Of a DNA stretch of 64,000 bases, positions 7,622-19,271 are shown piece by piece. Source of the stretch: Brachyhypopomus gauderio (Eukaryota; Chordata; Actinopteri; Gymnotiformes; Hypopomidae). The stretch is from positions 62,001 to 126,000 of the forward strand of contig NW_027506913.1 in the NCBI RefSeq assembly GCF_052324685.1, in the 5' to 3' direction. The position numbers were made by a program, and so were the translations under genes. The first letter of the stretch is position 1. Every line of letters starts with the position of its first letter. Below the pieces are notes generated by a model, which saw nothing but the letters and a program-made list of their open reading frames with translations, was not told where the DNA came from and searched no databases.

Positions 7622-8016
7622 CACAGCAAAAGTTGTTTCTAGCAAATGAGTTGCTGGATTCAGAGTCCAGAATGCTAACACCATGGAAACAGCAAATAGG
7701 TTTCCAACTTCTCTGTCGTTGATTTCAGAGTCTGTTGTGCTTACTACTGCATCACGCAACCAAAGAAATTAGCTTTTGTGAATACTGTTTTGCTGAACAC
7801 ATAGCAAAACATCCTGTCCTGAGACCCTAGCATATTTGGATTTAAATGACTTCACCAATTCTAGGATAATCAGAAAGCTGTTTGCCACAAGAACAAGCTT
7901 GTAAAAATTCTGAAAACAATTCATGAAATATGCTGGAATTATATAGACCGCAAGCATGTGATAGAGCTTGCATGGAGAAAAGACCTGCAAGCTGGAATCA
8001 ACACTAATGAATCAAA

Positions 8017-8088
8017 AGGTTCCACTGAGAGTTGAACTCAGATTGCTGGATTCAGAGTCCAGAGTGCTAACCATTACACCATGGAACC
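8017..8088 (-). tRNA. tRNA-Gln (CUG), V-gene
   Basis: Standard V-gene. Confidence 0.95.
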
Positions 8089-8316
8089 TAAAAGATAAGT
8101 TCTGATTCTTCTGTTTTGCTGGGTTCACAGACCAAGTTAAGCTCAAAGTGACTTGTCTTGAGAGGATGCAAGTTGCAACAACTACAGACAAGGACTTCCA
8201 GCAACAAGATATTTAGTTGAGGTATTCGATTTGGTCAACTGAAAGACACTTTCTGTTTACAGTAGTCTTCAACAATGAAAGCTGGTACAATCCCAGATAA
8301 AGAGCATGTAGCAGAA

Positions 8317-8388
8317 AGGTTCCACCGAGAGTCGAACTCGGATTGCTGGATTCAGAGTCCAGAGTGCTAACCATTACACCATGGAACC
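8317..8388 (-). tRNA. tRNA-Gln (CUG), A-gene
   Basis: Standard; first of a pair. The 3,496-base higher-order repeat begins about here. Confidence 0.95.
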
Positions 8389-8687
8389 TACATGAGACAC
8401 TTCTGAGTCTTGTTTTGCTGGGTTCACAGACCAAGTTAAGCTCAAAGTGACTTGTCATGGGAGAATGCATGTTGCAACAACTACAGACAAGGACTTCCAG
8501 CAACAAGATAATTAGTTGAGGTATTTGATTTGGTCAACTGAAAGACACTTTCTGTTTACACTAGTCTTCAACAACGAAAGCTGGTACAACCCCAGATAAA
8601 GAGCATGTAGCAGAAAGGTTCCACCGAGAGTCGAACTCGGATTGCTGGATTCAGAGTCCAGAGTGCTAACCATTACACCATGGAACC
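8389..8687 (-). repeat. Short unit, type copy (299 bases)
   Basis: A 227-base spacer plus one A-gene (8616-8687). The spacer holds no AAAA on the plus strand, hence no TTTT for a transcript leaving the gene. Short units occur 75 times, 0-4 between L modules. I see no gene or known element in the spacer. Confidence 0.85.
8616..8687 (-). tRNA. tRNA-Gln (CUG), A-gene
   Basis: Standard; second of the pair. Confidence 0.95.
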
Positions 8688-8914
8688 TACATTAGACACT
8701 TCTGAGTCTTGTTTTGCTCGGTTCACAGACCAAGTTAAGCTCAAAGTGACTTGTCATGGGAGAATGCAGGTTGCAACAACTACAGACAAGGACTTCCAGC
8801 AACAAGATAATTAGTTGAGGTATTTGATTTGGTCAACTGAAAGACACTTTCTGTTTACAGTAGTCTTCAACAATGAAAGCTGGTACAATCCCAGATAAAG
8901 AGTATGTAGTAGAA

Positions 8915-8986
8915 AGGTTCCACCGAGAGTCGAACTCGGATCACTGGATTCAAAGTCCAGAGTGCTGACCAATACACCATGGAACC
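8915..8986 (-). tRNA. tRNA-Gln (UUG), U-gene
   Basis: 15 A->U copy. Confidence 0.92.
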
Positions 8987-9381
8987 CACAGCAAAAGTTG
9001 TTTCTAGCAAATGAGTTGCTGGATTCAGAGTCCAGAATGCTAACACCATGGAAACAGCAAATAGGTTTCCAACTTCTCTGTCGTTGATTTCAGAGTCTGT
9101 TGTGCTTACTACTGCATCACGCAACCAAAGAAATTAGCTTTTGTGAATACTGTTTTGCTGAACACATAGCAAAACATCCTGTCCTGAGACCCTAGCATAT
9201 TTGGATTTAAATGACTTCACCAATTCTAGGATAATCAGAAAGCTGTTTGCCACAAGAACAAGCATGTAAAAATTCTGAAAACAATTCATGAAATATGCTG
9301 GAATTATATAGACCGCAAGCATGTGATAGAGCTTGCATGGAGAAAAGACCTGCAAGCTGGAATCAACACTAATGAATCAAA

Positions 9382-9453
9382 AGGTTCCACTGAGAGTTGA
9401 ACTCAGATTGCTGGATTCAGAGTCCAGAGTGCTAACCATTACACCATGGAACC
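9382..9453 (-). tRNA. tRNA-Gln (CUG), V-gene
   Basis: V-gene with A-type 5' flank, joined directly to the next L. Confidence 0.95.
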
Positions 9454-9680
9454 TACATTAGACATTTCTGAGTCTTGTTTTGCTGGGTTCACAGACCAAG
9501 TTAAGCTCAAAGTGACTTGTCTTGAGAGGATGCAGGTTGCAACAACTACAGACAAGGACTTCCAGCAACAAGATAATTAGTTGAGGTATTTGATTTGGTC
9601 AACTGAAAGACACATTCTGTTTACAGTAGTCTTCAACAATGAAAGCTTGTACAATCCCAGATAAAGAGCATGTAGCAGAA

Positions 9681-9752
9681 AGGTTCCACCGAGAGTTGAA
9701 CTCGGATCACTGGATTCAAAGTCCAGAGTGCTGACCATTACACCATGGAACC
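9681..9752 (-). tRNA. tRNA-Gln (UUG), U-gene
   Basis: T-loop TTCAACT (57 G->A), as in V-genes but with the standard CCGAG T-stem; B-box still fits. Confidence 0.93.
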
Positions 9753-10147
9753 CACAGCAAAAGTTGTTTCTAGCAAATGAGTTGCTGGATTCAGAGTCCA
9801 GAATGCTAACACCATGGAACCAGCAAATAGGTTTCCAACTTCTCTGCCGTTGATTTCAGAGTCTGTTGTGCTTACTACTGCATCACGCAACCAAAGAAGT
9901 TAGCTTTTGTGAATACTGTTTTGCTGAACACATAGCAAAACATCCTGTCCTGAGACCCTAGCATATTTGGATTTAAATGACTTCACCAATTCTAGGATAA
10001 TCAGAAAGCTGTTTGCCACAAGAACAAGCATGTAAAAATTCTGAAAACAATTCATGAAATATGCTGGAATTATATAGACCGCAAGCATGTGATAGAGCTT
10101 GCATGGAGAAAAGACCTGCAAGCTGGAATCAACACTAATGAATCAAA

Positions 10148-10219
10148 AGGTTCCACTGAGAGTTGAACTCAGATTGCTGGATTCAGAGTACAGAGTGCTA
10201 ACCATTACACCATGGAACC
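10148..10219 (-). tRNA. tRNA-Gln (CUG), V-gene, 30 G->U
   Basis: The anticodon stem reads CTGTA/TCCAG, so one pair is lost (U30-C40). The mutation is shared by six V-genes between 10 and 21 kb. Confidence 0.85.
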
Positions 10220-10447
10220 TAAAAGATAAGTTCTGATTCTTCTGTTTTGCTGGGTTCACAGACCAAGTTAAGCTCAAAGTGACTTGTCTTGAGAGGATGC
10301 AAGTTGCAACAACTACAGACAAGGACTTCCAGCAACAAGATATTTAGTTGAGGTATTTGATTTGGTCAACTGAAAGACACTTTCTGTTTACAGTAGTCTT
10401 CAACAATGAAAGCTGGTACAATCCCAGATAAAGAGCATGTAGCAGAA

Positions 10448-10519
10448 AGGTTCCACCGAGAGTCGAACTCGGATTGCTGGATTCAGAGTCCAGAGTGCTA
10501 ACCATTACACCATGGAACC
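10448..10519 (-). tRNA. tRNA-Gln (CUG), A-gene
   Basis: Standard; single short unit. Confidence 0.95.
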
Positions 10520-10746
10520 TACATGAGACACTTCTGAGTCTTGTTTTGCTGGGTTCACAGACCAAGTTAAGCTCAAAGTGACTTGTCATGGGAGAATGCA
10601 TGTTGCAACAACTACAGACAAGGACTTCCAGCAACAAGATAATTAGTTGAGGTATTTGATTTGGTCAACTGAAAGACAAATTCTGTTTACAGTAGTCTTC
10701 AACAATGAAAGCTTGTACAATCCCAGATAAAGAGCATGTAGCAGAA

Positions 10747-10818
10747 AGGTTCCACCGAGAGTTGAACTCGGATCACTGGATTCAAAGTCCAGAGTGCTGA
10801 CCATTACACCATGGAACC
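10747..10818 (-). tRNA. tRNA-Gln (UUG), U-gene
   Basis: 57 G->A copy. Confidence 0.93.
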
Positions 10819-11213
10819 CACAGCAAAAGTTGTTTCTAGCAAATGAGTTGCTGGATTCAGAGTCCAGAATGCTAACACCATGGAACCAGCAAATAGGTTT
10901 CCAACTTCTCTGCCGTTGATTTCAGAGTCTGTTGTGCTTACTACTGCATCACGCAACCAAAGAAGTTAGCTTTTGTGAATACTGTTTTGCTGAACACATA
11001 GCAAAACATCCTGTCCTGAGACCCTAGCATATTTGGATTTAAATGACTTCACCAATTCTAGGATAATCAGAAAGCTGTTTGCCACAAGAACAAGCATGTA
11101 AAAATTCTGAAAACAATTCATGAAATATGCTGGAATTATATAGACCGCAAGCATGTGATAGAGCTTGCATGGAGAAAAGACCTGCAAGCTGGAATCAACA
11201 CTAATGAATCAAA

Positions 11214-11285
11214 AGGTTCCACTGAGAGTTGAACTCAGATTGCTGGATTCAGAGTACAGAGTGCTAACCATTACACCATGGAACC
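11214..11285 (-). tRNA. tRNA-Gln (CUG), V-gene, 30 G->U
   Basis: Mismatched U30-C40 in the anticodon stem. Confidence 0.85.
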
Positions 11286-11513
11286 TAAAAGATAAGTTCT
11301 GATTCTTCTGTTTTGCTGGGTTCACAGACCAAGTTAAGCTCAAAGTGACTTGTCTTGAGAGGATGCAAGTTGCAACAACTACAGACAAGGACTTCCAGCA
11401 ACAAGATATTTAGTTGAGGTATTCGATTTGGTCAACTGAAAGACACTTTCTGTTTACAGTAGTCTTCAACAATGAAAGCTGGTACAATCCCAGATAAAGA
11501 GCATGTAGCAGAA

Positions 11514-11585
11514 AGGTTCCACCGAGAGTCAAACTCGGATTGCTGGATTCAGAGTCCAGAGTGCTAACCATTACACCATGGAACC
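11514..11585 (-). tRNA. tRNA-Gln (CUG), A-gene, B-box change
   Basis: T-loop TTTGACT: 56 C->U. C56 is nearly invariant; it pairs with G19 in the tRNA fold and lies in the core of the B-box. Weak transcription or a beginning pseudogene is likely. Confidence 0.75.
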
Positions 11586-11812
11586 TACATGAGACACTTC
11601 TGAGTCTTGTTTTGCTGGGTTCACAGACCAAGTTAAGCTCAAAGTGACTTGTCATGGGAGAATGCATGTTGCAACAACTACAGACAAGGACTTCCAGCAA
11701 CAAGATAATTAGTTGAGGTATTTGATTTGGTCAACTGAAAGACACTTTCTGTTTACACTAGTCTTCAACAACGAAAGCTGGTACAACCCCAGATAAAGAG
11801 CATGTAGCAGAA

Positions 11813-11884
11813 AGGTTCCACCGAGAGTCGAACTCGGATTGCTGGATTCAGAGTCCAGAGTGCTAACCATTACACCATGGAACC
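11813..11884 (-). tRNA. tRNA-Gln (CUG), A-gene
   Basis: Standard; second of three short units, start of the second 3,496-base copy. Confidence 0.95.
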
Positions 11885-12111
11885 TACATGAGACACTTCT
11901 GAGTCTTGTTTTGCTGGGTTCACAGACCAAGTTAAGCTCAAAGTGACTTGTCATGGGAGAATGCATGTTGCAACAACTACAGACAAGGACTTCCAGCAAC
12001 AAGATAATTAGTTGAGGTATTTGATTTGGTCAACTGAAAGACACTTTCTGTTTACACTAGTCTTCAACAACGAAAGCTGGTACAACCCCAGATAAAGAGC
12101 ATGTAGCAGAA

Positions 12112-12183
12112 AGGTTCCACCGAGAGTCGAAATCGGATTGCTGGATTCAGAGTCCAGAGTGCTAACCATTACACCATGGAACC
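12112..12183 (-). tRNA. tRNA-Gln (CUG), A-gene, 53 G->U
   Basis: T-stem CCGAT/CTCGG: the pair closing the T-loop, G53-C61, is lost and the first base of the B-box is changed. Found only in this copy; probably impaired. Confidence 0.75.
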
Positions 12184-12410
12184 TACATTAGACACTTCTG
12201 AGTCTTGTTTTGCTCGGTTCACAGACCAAGTTAAGCTCAAAGTGACTTGTCATGGGAGAATGCAGGTTGCAACAACTACAGACAAGGACTTCCAGCAACA
12301 AGATAATTAGTTGAGGTATTTGATTTGGTCAACTGAAAGACACTTTCTGTTTACAGTAGTCTTCAACAATGAAAGCTGGTACAATCCCAGATAAAGAGTA
12401 TGTAGTAGAA

Positions 12411-12482
12411 AGGTTCCACCGAGAGTCGAACTCGGATCACTGGATTCAAAGTCCAGAGTGCTGACCAATACACCATGGAACC
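12411..12482 (-). tRNA. tRNA-Gln (UUG), U-gene
   Basis: Last of the seven copies with 15 A->U. Confidence 0.92.
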
Positions 12483-12877
12483 CACAGCAAAAGTTGTTTC
12501 TAGCAAATGAGTTGCTGGATTCAGAGTCCAGAATGCTAACACCATGGAAACAGCAAATAGGTTTCCAACTTCTCTGTCGTTGATTTCAGAGTCTGTTGTG
12601 CTTACTACTGCATCACGCAACCAAAGAAATTAGCTTTTGTGAATACTGTTTTGCTGAACACATAGCAAAACATCCTGTCCTGAGACCCTAGCATATTTGG
12701 ATTTAAATGACTTCACCAATTCTAGGATAATCAGAAAGCTGTTTGCCACAAGAACAAGCATGTAAAAATTCTGAAAACAATTCATGAAATATGCTGGAAT
12801 TATATAGACCGCAAGCATGTGATAGAGCTTGCATGGAGAAAAGACCTGCAAGCTGGAATCAACACTAATGAATCAAA

Positions 12878-12949
12878 AGGTTCCACTGAGAGTTGAACTC
12901 AGATTGCTGGATTCAGAGTCCAGAGTGCTAACCATTACACCATGGAACC
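12878..12949 (-). tRNA. tRNA-Gln (CUG), V-gene
   Basis: V-gene with A-type 5' flank, joined directly to the next L. Confidence 0.95.
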
Positions 12950-13176
12950 TACATTAGACATTTCTGAGTCTTGTTTTGCTGGGTTCACAGACCAAGTTAA
13001 GCTCAAAGTGACTTGTCTTGAGAGGATGCAGGTTGCAACAACTACAGACAAGGACTTCCAGCAACAAGATAATTAGTTGAGGTATTTGATTTGGTCAACT
13101 GAAAGACACATTCTGTTTACAGTAGTCTTCAACAATGAAAGCTTGTACAATCCCAGATAAAGAGCATGTAGCAGAA

Positions 13177-13248
13177 AGGTTCCACCGAGAGTTGAACTCG
13201 GATCACTGGATTCAAAGTCCAGAGTGCTGACCATTACACCATGGAACC
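13177..13248 (-). tRNA. tRNA-Gln (UUG), U-gene
   Basis: 57 G->A copy; partner of 9681. Confidence 0.93.
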
Positions 13249-13643
13249 CACAGCAAAAGTTGTTTCTAGCAAATGAGTTGCTGGATTCAGAGTCCAGAAT
13301 GCTAACACCATGGAACCAGCAAATAGGTTTCCAACTTCTCTGCCGTTGATTTCAGAGTCTGTTGTGCTTACTACTGCATCACGCAACCAAAGAAGTTAGC
13401 TTTTGTGAATACTGTTTTGCTGAACACATAGCAAAACATCCTGTCCTGAGACCCTAGCATATTTGGATTTAAATGACTTCACCAATTCTAGGATAATCAG
13501 AAAGCTGTTTGCCACAAGAACAAGCATGTAAAAATTCTGAAAACAATTCATGAAATATGCTGGAATTATATAGACCGCAAGCATGTGATAGAGCTTGCAT
13601 GGAGAAAAGACCTGCAAGCTGGAATCAACACTAATGAATCAAA

Positions 13644-13715
13644 AGGTTCCACTGAGAGTTGAACTCAGATTGCTGGATTCAGAGTACAGAGTGCTAACCA
13701 TTACACCATGGAACC
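13644..13715 (-). tRNA. tRNA-Gln (CUG), V-gene, 30 G->U
   Basis: Partner of 10148. Confidence 0.85.
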
Positions 13716-13943
13716 TAAAAGATAAGTTCTGATTCTTCTGTTTTGCTGGGTTCACAGACCAAGTTAAGCTCAAAGTGACTTGTCTTGAGAGGATGCAAGT
13801 TGCAACAACTACAGACAAGGACTTCCAGCAACAAGATATTTAGTTGAGGTATTTGATTTGGTCAACTGAAAGACACTTTCTGTTTACAGTAGTCTTCAAC
13901 AATGAAAGCTGGTACAATCCCAGATAAAGAGCATGTAGCAGAA

Positions 13944-14015
13944 AGGTTCCACCGAGAGTCGAACTCGGATTGCTGGATTCAGAGTCCAGAGTGCTAACCA
14001 TTACACCATGGAACC
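13944..14015 (-). tRNA. tRNA-Gln (CUG), A-gene
   Basis: Standard; partner of 10448. Confidence 0.95.
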
Positions 14016-14242
14016 TACATGAGACACTTCTGAGTCTTGTTTTGCTGGGTTCACAGACCAAGTTAAGCTCAAAGTGACTTGTCATGGGAGAATGCATGTT
14101 GCAACAACTACAGACAAGGACTTCCAGCAACAAGATAATTAGTTGAGGTATTTGATTTGGTCAACTGAAAGACACATTCTGTTTACAGTAGTCTTCAACA
14201 ATGAAAGCTTGTACAATCCCAGATAAAGAGCATGTAGCAGAA

Positions 14243-14314
14243 AGGTTCCACCGAGAGTTGAACTCGGATCACTGGATTCAAAGTCCAGAGTGCTGACCAT
14301 TACACCATGGAACC
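14243..14314 (-). tRNA. tRNA-Gln (UUG), U-gene
   Basis: 57 G->A copy; partner of 10747. Confidence 0.93.
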
Positions 14315-14709
14315 CACAGCAAAAGTTGTTTCTAGCAAATGAGTTGCTGGATTCAGAGTCCAGAATGCTAACACCATGGAACCAGCAAATAGGTTTCCAA
14401 CTTCTCTGCCGTTGATTTCAGAGTCTGTTGTGCTTACTACTGCATCACGCAACCAAAGAAGTTAGCTTTTGTGAATACTGTTTTGCTGAACACATAGCAA
14501 AACATCCTGTCCTGAGACCCTAGCATATTTGGATTTAAATGACTTCACCAATTCTAGGATAATCAGAAAGCTGTTTGCCACAAGAACAAGCATGTAAAAA
14601 TTCTGAAAACAATTCATGAAATATGCTGGAATTATATAGACCGCAAGCATGTGATAGAGCTTGCATGGAGAAAAGACCTGCAAGCTGGAATCAACACTAA
14701 TGAATCAAA

Positions 14710-14781
14710 AGGTTCCACTGAGAGTTGAACTCAGATTGCTGGATTCAGAGTACAGAGTGCTAACCATTACACCATGGAACC
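14710..14781 (-). tRNA. tRNA-Gln (CUG), V-gene, 30 G->U
   Basis: Partner of 11214. Confidence 0.85.
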
Positions 14782-15009
14782 TAAAAGATAAGTTCTGATT
14801 CTTCTGTTTTGCTGGGTTCACAGACCAAGTTAAGCTCAAAGTGACTTGTCTTGAGAGGATGCAAGTTGCAACAACTACAGACAAGGACTTCCAGCAACAA
14901 GATATTTAGTTGAGGTATTCGATTTGGTCAACTGAAAGACACTTTCTGTTTACAGTAGTCTTCAACAATGAAAGCTGGTACAATCCCAGATAAAGAGCAT
15001 GTAGCAGAA

Positions 15010-15081
15010 AGGTTCCACCGAGAGTCAAACTCGGATTGCTGGATTCAGAGTCCAGAGTGCTAACCATTACACCATGGAACC
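15010..15081 (-). tRNA. tRNA-Gln (CUG), A-gene, B-box change
   Basis: 56 C->U, as at 11514; the defect was carried along by the block duplication. Confidence 0.75.
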
Positions 15082-15308
15082 TACATGAGACACTTCTGAG
15101 TCTTGTTTTGCTGGGTTCACAGACCAAGTTAAGCTCAAAGTGACTTGTCATGGGAGAATGCATGTTGCAACAACTACAGACAAGGACTTCCAGCAACAAG
15201 ATAATTAGTTGAGGTATTTGATTTGGTCAACTGAAAGACACTTTCTGTTTACACTAGTCTTCAACAACGAAAGCTGGTACAACCCCAGATAAAGAGCATG
15301 TAGCAGAA

Positions 15309-15380
15309 AGGTTCCACCGAGAGTCGAACTCGGATTGCTGGATTCAGAGTCCAGAGTGCTAACCATTACACCATGGAACC
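15309..15380 (-). tRNA. tRNA-Gln (CUG), A-gene
   Basis: Standard; its right flank is of the ACATTAGACATTTC type. Confidence 0.95.
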
Positions 15381-15607
15381 TACATTAGACATTTCTGAGT
15401 CTTGTTTTGCTGGGTTCACAGACCAAGTTAAGCTCAAAGTGACTTGTCATGGGAGAATGCAGGTTGCAACAACTACAGACAAGGACTTCCAGCAACAAGA
15501 TAATTAGTTGAGGTATTTGATTTGGTCAACTGAAAGACACTTTCTGTTTACAGTAGTCTTCAACAATGAAAGCTGGTACAATCCCAGATAAAGAGTATGT
15601 AGTAGAA

Positions 15608-15679
15608 AGGTTCCACCGAGAGTCGAACTCGGATCACAGGATTCAAAGTCCAGAGTGCTGACCATTACACCATGGAACC
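15608..15679 (-). tRNA. tRNA-Gln (UUG), U-gene, U28-U42 form
   Basis: Anticodon-stem U-U mismatch. Confidence 0.85.
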
Positions 15680-16074
15680 CACGGCAAAAGTTGTTTCTAG
15701 CAAATTAGTTGCTGGATTCAGAGTCCAGAATGCTAACACCATGGAACCAGCAAATAGGTTTCCAACTTCTCTGCCGTTGATTTCAGAGTCTGTTGTGCTT
15801 ACTACTGCATCACGCAACCAAAGAAATTAGCTTTTGTGAATACTGTTTTGCTGAACACATAGCAAAACATCCTGTCCTGAGACCCTAGCATATTTGGATT
15901 TAAATGACTTCACCAATTCTAGGATAATCAGAAAGCTGTTTGCCACAAGAACAAGCATGTAAAAATTCTGAAAACAATTCATGAAATATGCTGGAATTAT
16001 AAAGACCGCAAGCATGTGATAGAGCTTGCATGGAGAAAAGACCTGCAAGCTGGAATCAACACTAATGAATCAAA

Positions 16075-16146
16075 AGGTTCCACTGAGAGTTGAACTCAGA
16101 TTGCTGGATTCAGAGTCCAGAGTGCTAACCATTACACCATGGAACC
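16075..16146 (-). tRNA. tRNA-Gln (CUG), V-gene
   Basis: Standard V-gene. Confidence 0.95.
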
Positions 16147-16374
16147 TAAAAGATAAGTTCTGATTCTTCTGTTTTGCTGGGTTCACAGACCAAGTTAAGC
16201 TCAAAGTGACTTGTCTTGAGAGGATGCAAGTTGCAACAACTACAGACAAGGACTTCCAGCAACAAGATGTTTAGTTGAGGTATTCGATTTGGTCAACTGA
16301 AAGACACTTTCTGTTTACACTAGTCTTCAACAACGAAAGCTGGTACAACCCCTGATAAAGAGCATGTAGCAGAA

Positions 16375-16446
16375 AGGTTCCACCGAGAGTCGAACTTGGA
16401 TTGCTGGATTCAGAGTCCAGCGTGCTAACCATTACACCATGGAACC
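16375..16446 (-). tRNA. tRNA-Gln (CUG), C-gene, type copy
   Basis: Like the A-gene but 26 U->G (CACGCTGGA) and 51 G->A, so the T-stem is CCAAG/CTCGG with an A51-C63 mismatch. The anticodon CUG, acceptor and B-box core GTTCGACTC are kept. The 3' flank carries the marker ACCCCTGATAAAG. Twenty sequences share these marks, so the form has been amplified in spite of the mismatch. It may be functional or a spreading weak allele; sequence alone cannot tell. Confidence 0.82.
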
Positions 16447-16673
16447 TACGTTAGACACTTCTGAGTCTTGTTTTGCTGGGTTCACAGACCAAGTTAAGCT
16501 CAAAGTGACTTGTCATGGGAGAATGCATGTTGCAACAACTACAGACAAGGACTTCCAGCAACAAGATAATTAGTTGAGGTATTTGATTTGGTCAACTGAA
16601 AGACACTTTCTGTTTACAGTAGTCTTCAACAATGAAAGCTGGTACAATCCCAGATAAAGAGTATGTAGTAGAA

Positions 16674-16745
16674 AGGTTCCACCGAGAGTCGAACTCGGAT
16701 CACTGGATTCAAAGTCCAGAGTGCTGACCATTACACCATGGAACC
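16674..16745 (-). tRNA. tRNA-Gln (UUG), U-gene
   Basis: Standard: all stems paired, A- and B-boxes intact. Confidence 0.95.
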
Positions 16746-17140
16746 CACAGCAAATGTTGTTTCTAGCAAATGAGTTGCTGGATTCAGAGTCCAGGATGCT
16801 AACACCATGGAAACAGCAAATAGGTTTCCAACTTCTCTGCCGTTGATTTCAGAGTCTGTTGTGCTTACTACTGCATCACGCAACCAAAGAAATTAGCTTT
16901 TGTGAATACTGTTTTGCTGAACACATAGCAAAACATCCTGTCCTGAGACCCTAGCGTATTTGGATTTAAATGACTTCACCAATTCTAGGATAATCAGAAA
17001 GCTGTTTGCCACAAGAACAAGCATGTAAAAATTCTGAAAACAATTCATGAAATATGCTGGAATTATAAAGACCGCAAGCATGTGATAGAGCTTGCATGGA
17101 GAAAAGACCTGCAAGCTGGAATCAACACTAATGAATCAAA

Positions 17141-17212
17141 AGGTTCCACTGAGAGTTGAACTCAGATTGCTGGATTCAGAGTCCAGAGTGCTAACCATTA
17201 CACCATGGAACC
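17141..17212 (-). tRNA. tRNA-Gln (CUG), V-gene
   Basis: V-gene with A-type 5' flank, joined directly to the next L. Confidence 0.95.
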
Positions 17213-17439
17213 TACATTAGACATTTCTGAGTCTTGTTTTGCTGGGTTCACAGACCAAGTTAAGCTCAAAGTGACTTGTCTTGAGAGGATGCAGGTTGCA
17301 ACAACTACAGACAAGGACTTCCAGCAACAAGATAATTAGTTGAGGTATTTGATTTGGTCAACTGAAAGACACATTCTGTTTACAGTAGTCTTCAACAATG
17401 AAAGCTTGTACAATCCCAGATAAAGAGCATGTAGCAGAA

Positions 17440-17511
17440 AGGTTCCACCGAGAGTTGAACTCGGATCACTGGATTCAAAGTCCAGAGTGCTGACCATTAC
17501 ACCATGGAACC
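17440..17511 (-). tRNA. tRNA-Gln (UUG), U-gene
   Basis: 57 G->A copy. Confidence 0.93.
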
Positions 17512-17906
17512 CACAGCAAAAGTTGTTTCTAACAAATGAGTTGCTGGATTCAGAGTCCAGAATGCTAACACCATGGAACCAGCAAATAGGTTTCCAACTT
17601 CTCTGCCGTTGATTTCAGAGTCTGTTGTGCTTACTACTGCATCACGCAACCAAAGAAGTTAGCTTTTGTGAATACTGTTTTGCTGAACACATAGCAAAAC
17701 ATCCTGTCCTGAGACCCTAGCATATTTGGATTTAAATGACTTCACCAATTCTAGGATAATCAGAAAGCTGTTTGCCACAAGAACAAGCATGTAAAAATTC
17801 TGAAAACAATTCATGAAATATGCTGGAATTATATAGACCGCAAGCATGTGATAGAGCTTGCATGGAGAAAAGACCTGCAAGCTGGAATCAACACTAATGA
17901 ATCAAA

Positions 17907-17978
17907 AGGTTCCACTGAGAGTTGAACTCAGATTGCTGGATTCAGAGTACAGAGTGCTAACCATTACACCATGGAACC
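17907..17978 (-). tRNA. tRNA-Gln (CUG), V-gene, 30 G->U
   Basis: Direct partner (3,197 bases away) of the anticodon-switched copy at 21104; this one keeps CUG. Confidence 0.85.
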
Positions 17979-18206
17979 TAAAAGATAAGTTCTGATTCTT
18001 CTGTTTTGCTGGGTTCACAGACCAAGTTAAGCTCAAAGTGACTTGTCTTGAGAGGATGCAAGTTGCAACAACTACAGACAAGGACTTCCAGCAACAAGAT
18101 ATTTAGTTGAGGTATTCGATTTGGTCAACTGAAAGACACTTTCTGTTTACAGTAGTCTTCAACAATGAAAGCTGGTACAATCCCAGATAAAGAGCATGTA
18201 GCAGAA

Positions 18207-18278
18207 AGGTTCCACCGAGAGTCGAACTCGGATTGCTGGATTCAGAGTCCAGAGTGCTAACCATTACACCATGGAACC
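18207..18278 (-). tRNA. tRNA-Gln (CUG), A-gene
   Basis: Standard; first of a pair. Confidence 0.95.
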
Positions 18279-18505
18279 TACATGAGACACTTCTGAGTCT
18301 TGTTTTGCTGGGTTCACAGACCAAGTTAAGCTCAAAGTGACTTGTCATGGGAGAATGCATGTTGCAACAACTACAGACAAGGACTTCCAGCAACAAGATA
18401 ATTAGTTGAGGTATTTGATTTGGTCAACTGAAAGACACTTTCTGTTTACACTAGTCTTCAACAACGAAAGCTGGTACAACCCCAGATAAAGAGCATGTAG
18501 CAGAA

Positions 18506-18577
18506 AGGTTCCACCGAGAGTCGAACTCGGATTGCTGGATTCAGAGTCCAGAGTGCTAACCATTACACCATGGAACC
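18506..18577 (-). tRNA. tRNA-Gln (CUG), A-gene
   Basis: Standard; opens the second 3,197-base copy. Confidence 0.95.
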
Positions 18578-18804
18578 TACATTAGACATTTCTGAGTCTT
18601 GTTTTGCTGGGTTCACAGACCAAGTTAAGCTCAAAGTGACTTGTCATGGGAGAATGCAGGTTGCAACAACTACAGACAAGGACTTCCAGCAACAAGATAA
18701 TTAGTTGAGGTATTTGATTTGGTCAACTGAAAGACACTTTCTGTTTACAGTAGTCTTCAACAATGAAAGCTGGTACAATCCCAGATAAAGAGTATGTAGT
18801 AGAA

Positions 18805-18876
18805 AGGTTCCACCGAGAGTCGAACTCGGATCACAGGATTCAAAGTCCAGAGTGCTGACCATTACACCATGGAACC
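18805..18876 (-). tRNA. tRNA-Gln (UUG), U-gene, U28-U42 form
   Basis: Partner of 15608. Confidence 0.85.
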
Positions 18877-19271
18877 CACGGCAAAAGTTGTTTCTAGCAA
18901 ATTAGTTGCTGGATTCAGAGTCCAGAATGCTAACACCATGGAACCAGCAAATAGGTTTCCAACTTCTCTGCCGTTGATTTCAGAGTCTGTTGTGCTTACT
19001 ACTGCATCACGCAACCAAAGAAATTAGCTTTTGTGAATACTGTTTTGCTGAACACATAGCAAAACATCCTGTCCTGAGACCCTAGCATATTTGGATTTAA
19101 ATGACTTCACCAATTCTAGGATAATCAGAAAGCTGTTTGCCACAAGAACAAGCATGTAAAAATTCTGAAAACAATTCATGAAATATGCTGGAATTATAAA
19201 GACCGCAAGCATGTGATAGAGCTTGCATGGAGAAAAGACCTGCAAGCTGGAATCAACACTAATGAATCAAA

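Larger units (their letters stand above)
8317..15308 (-). repeat. Higher-order repeat, 3,496 bases x2
   Basis: The string from 8317 recurs from 11813. Shared marker changes include the U-genes with 57 G->A (9681/13177, 10747/14243), V-genes with 30 G->U (10148/13644, 11214/14710) and the A-genes with 56 C->U (11514/15010). Two adjacent copies imply duplication of a nine- to ten-gene block. Confidence 0.85.
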
